Assembly (NCBI GenBank): GCA_024220525.1
Contig: JAMYWO010000215.1
Coordinates: 7,969 to 29,120, forward strand
DNA: 21,152 nt
Direction: 5' to 3'
Source of the DNA: Cochliopodium minus
Lineage: Eukaryota > Discosea > Himatismenida > Cochliopodiidae
The position numbers and the translations under genes were made by a program. This document shows positions 18,970-21,152 of this stretch, piece by piece. Positions within the stretch are counted from its first letter, which is position 1. Every line of letters starts with the position of its first letter. The notes under the pieces are model-generated. The model saw nothing but the letters and a program-made list of their open reading frames with translations, ran no database searches and had not been told where the DNA came from.

Positions 18970-19330
18970 CATTTCTTATTTTTGCCAAATCTTATTTACA
19001 CACTGTACAAATACCTCTTTTTTTTGGCAACGTCTTTTTTTGTGGAGATCTATATATATAGCAAATAAAGGATGTTTTTAATCTCTTTCAAAATATAAAA
19101 AATTCTCTTTCTCAAAATTTTAGTTAATGATTTATTATTTTAATCAAAATGACAATTTTATGTTTCCCTATTTGAGGGAATAACTCCAAAAATTTCAAAC
19201 AGAAAAAAAAAAATTTGAAAAAGAAGATGATTGTTGATTTTTTGAAAAGAAATTGAAAATAAATATTATTTTTAATTATTTTACAAAGAAGAGATAATAA
19301 ATAAAAAAAAATTTTGATTCTTCTTTGAGG
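18970..19330 (+). other. LON 3' UTR and spacer before the RhoGEF gene
   Basis: The 361 bp hold no gene. TTGCCAAA (18982-18989) and TTTGGCAA (19023-19030) form a perfect 8-bp inverted repeat with a 33-nt loop in the LON 3' UTR. A canonical AATAAA poly(A) signal follows at 19064-19069. The rest, to the ATG at 19331, is A/T-rich and should contain the RhoGEF promoter and 5' UTR. Confidence 0.6.
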
Positions 19331-21152
19331 ATGAATGATATACAAAATGGGAGAACAAATAATTATGCTGAAGTGATTGAAGATTATGATGCAGAATCCC
19401 ATAGAGAATTATCATTAAAAATTGGCGAAAAAGTTTTGATTATTTATGTGAGTAACAATATGGAATGGTGCAAAGGTAGATTAGAAGATAAAATCGGATA
19501 TTTCCCAAAAAAGAATGTGAAAATAGATTGGAAAATAGAAGAAAAAAGAGAAAGATTGGACAAAAATGTTGAAATAGAAAGAAGGAGATACGATTTCATC
19601 AATCAACTATTGATAGAAGAAAAAGATTACATCGACGAACTGAAATTACTTGACAATGTTTGTTATTTTTTAAATTATTTTATAAAAATCCTATTATATA
19701 TCTATATTCACATCTCTTTTTCTTTAATTCTAGCATTATATTCCAAATACTCTCAAATTATTCAATAAAGACTCTGATAATTTGAAGAACTTGAATAGAG
19801 AGGCTGTACAAAATATTTTTTCTTCAATACCAACCATTTACGAAAAAACGAATACCATTTATATCGAATTTGCGAGAAAAACTAAAACAGGAGAGGAAGT
19901 AGGAAACTGTTTTGAGCAAATTGTAAAAAAATTATGTCACACAAATTAATAAAAAAATATAATTTAAACTCTTTTTTTATATATCAACAGATTGATCTTC
20001 ATAAAAATGAAGTGATCAATTATATCGAAGATTTGCCATATAGAATAATAGTTTTGGATAATTACAAAGAAAAAAATTCGAAATTTTCAAATTTTCTTTC
20101 ACAAGAAGAAGAGAAAGGAGGAAGACCGCTTTATGATCAACTCTCCATTCCATTATACAAAATCCAACAATATATTAAATTCTGTAAATTGATATCAAAG
20201 TATTTTGATAATGAAGAACATAATGATCTCAAGATATTCAGAGAAAGTTTGGAATATTTGATGAGCTTGGAAGAATTTTTAAATGAAAAGAGAATTACTT
20301 GTGAGAATGTCATCAAATTGCTACAAGTGAAAGAATCTATCAAAGTGCCTGGATTGGTGAAGGAATGGAGGAAATTGGAAATGGATATCGAAACCAAAGA
20401 ATATGCGAGATCCAAAACAACAACAAAGAAATTCTATTTATTCAACGATATGATTGTAATCAGCTCGATGAAAAAGAATACCAAATACAAACAATATCTT
20501 TTATCTGACATTTCTCTATTGGATATCCCCGACAATACAAATATTAAATATGCTTTTGAATTGAACGTGATAAAGGGAAAAGAGAAAAAGAAATTCAGTT
20601 TTCTTTCCAACAACGAGAAAACACTCATCCTCAACAAAACCAAAGAATTTCAAAACTCCCTCCATCTTTTGAACGATTCTTCCAGCACCCCCAAAAGAAC
20701 CCGCTTCAACTCTTTTTTCAAAAAGCCAGAAAGGACGGACAGAAGCAACACCTTTTTCGGGAATCAATCTCCCTCTGATCACATCTTTAAAAGAAATCAA
20801 TCAACCAACGATGTCTTTCAATCCAATACTTCTTCAAATTCTTCAAATTCTTCTCCTCTCTCCTCTAAAAAAAGCTCTTCTCCCCTCTCCAATCTTAAAA
20901 TGGGGAATCGTCCCACCAAATCTTCCATTTACATCAACAGAAAAACCAGTTCTCTCCTTTCTGATTCTTCTGATGGTTTGAGTGATTCTCCTCCCTCCAT
21001 CGGCAACATCAACATCAACAGCAACTCCTCCTTCCCCCATTCTAATGCTCCTCCTTCTTCTTCCTTTGTTCGTCATTCCACCATTGGAATTTATGAAAGC
21101 CCCTCCACCTTCTCTAACACCACCATCTCCAATAAAAGTAGTGATACTAACA
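19331..21152 (+). CDS. SH3-DH-PH Rho guanine-nucleotide exchange factor, 3' end outside the window
   Basis: Exons: 19331-19657, 19734-19922, 19991 to the window edge; frame is open to base 21152. It should activate Rho/Rac GTPases to control the actin cytoskeleton. An SH3 domain comes first (about residues 12-65: AEVIEDYDAESHRELSLKIG, EWCKGRLEDKIGYFP), binding proline-rich partners. A DH domain follows (from about 83: ERRRYDFINQLLIEEKDYID, then IPTIYEKTNTIYIEFARKT and LSIPLYKIQQYIKFCKLIS). Next is a PH domain (KEYARSKTTTKKFYLFNDMI, then SFLSNNEKTLILN). A long Ser/Asn/Pro-rich tail starts near residue 290 and is probably disordered and phosphorylated. The tail is much richer in C (TCC, CCC codons) than the rest of the window. 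The start ATG was chosen because no in-frame ATG lies upstream. Confidence 0.9.

Noticed and set aside
20843-21076. Minus-strand Arg/Gly-rich open frame
   Set aside because: It is an antisense shadow of the Ser/Pro-rich RhoGEF tail.

Overview
The window looks like nuclear DNA of a gene-dense, very AT-rich unicellular eukaryote. Coding exons are split by short introns (56 to about 440 bp, nearly pure A/T, GT..AG with two inferred GC..AG cases). Spacers between genes are short, down to 13 bp. The gene set (Vps4, LON, SH3-RhoGEF, LRAT-like and F-box proteins) fits an amoeboid or flagellate protist, but I cannot name the species. All three stop codons are used: TAA in most genes, TGA in the LON gene, TAG in the DsbA-like gene.

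Layout. 1-2270 (+): 3' part of VPS4. 2435-3499 (-): a PRXL2/AAED1 (SelU-type) thioredoxin-fold protein with an in-frame TGA exactly at the conserved active-site cysteine and a SECIS-like hairpin just past its stop codon. This predicted selenoprotein also carries a C-terminal membrane tail and is the most interesting item here. 3619-6720 (-): two tandem F-box gene copies, one largely intact and one decayed, sharing an almost identical tract of about 360 bp. 6765-7676 (-): broken gene remnants, including an RGS-like/coiled-coil piece. 7806-14889 (-): six co-oriented genes, given here in order of transcription from high to low coordinates: a compact RNA ligase, a 112-residue orphan, a DsbA/HCCA-isomerase-like protein with an 8-nt microexon, a pseudoenzyme LRAT-like paralog, its active-looking LRAT-like sister, and MDP1. 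14890-15745: divergent promoter region. 15746-18969 (+): LON protease of peroxisomal (LONP2) type. 19331 to window end (+): SH3-DH-PH RhoGEF, running off the window.

The genes do not form one pathway. Themes are membrane dynamics (VPS4, RhoGEF, N-myristoylatable LRAT-like pair), protein quality control (LON, F-box) and thiol/selenol redox (PRXL2, DsbA-like). Exon models were built by hand from splice signals, reading phase and family resemblance. For every complete model the summed exon length is a multiple of three.
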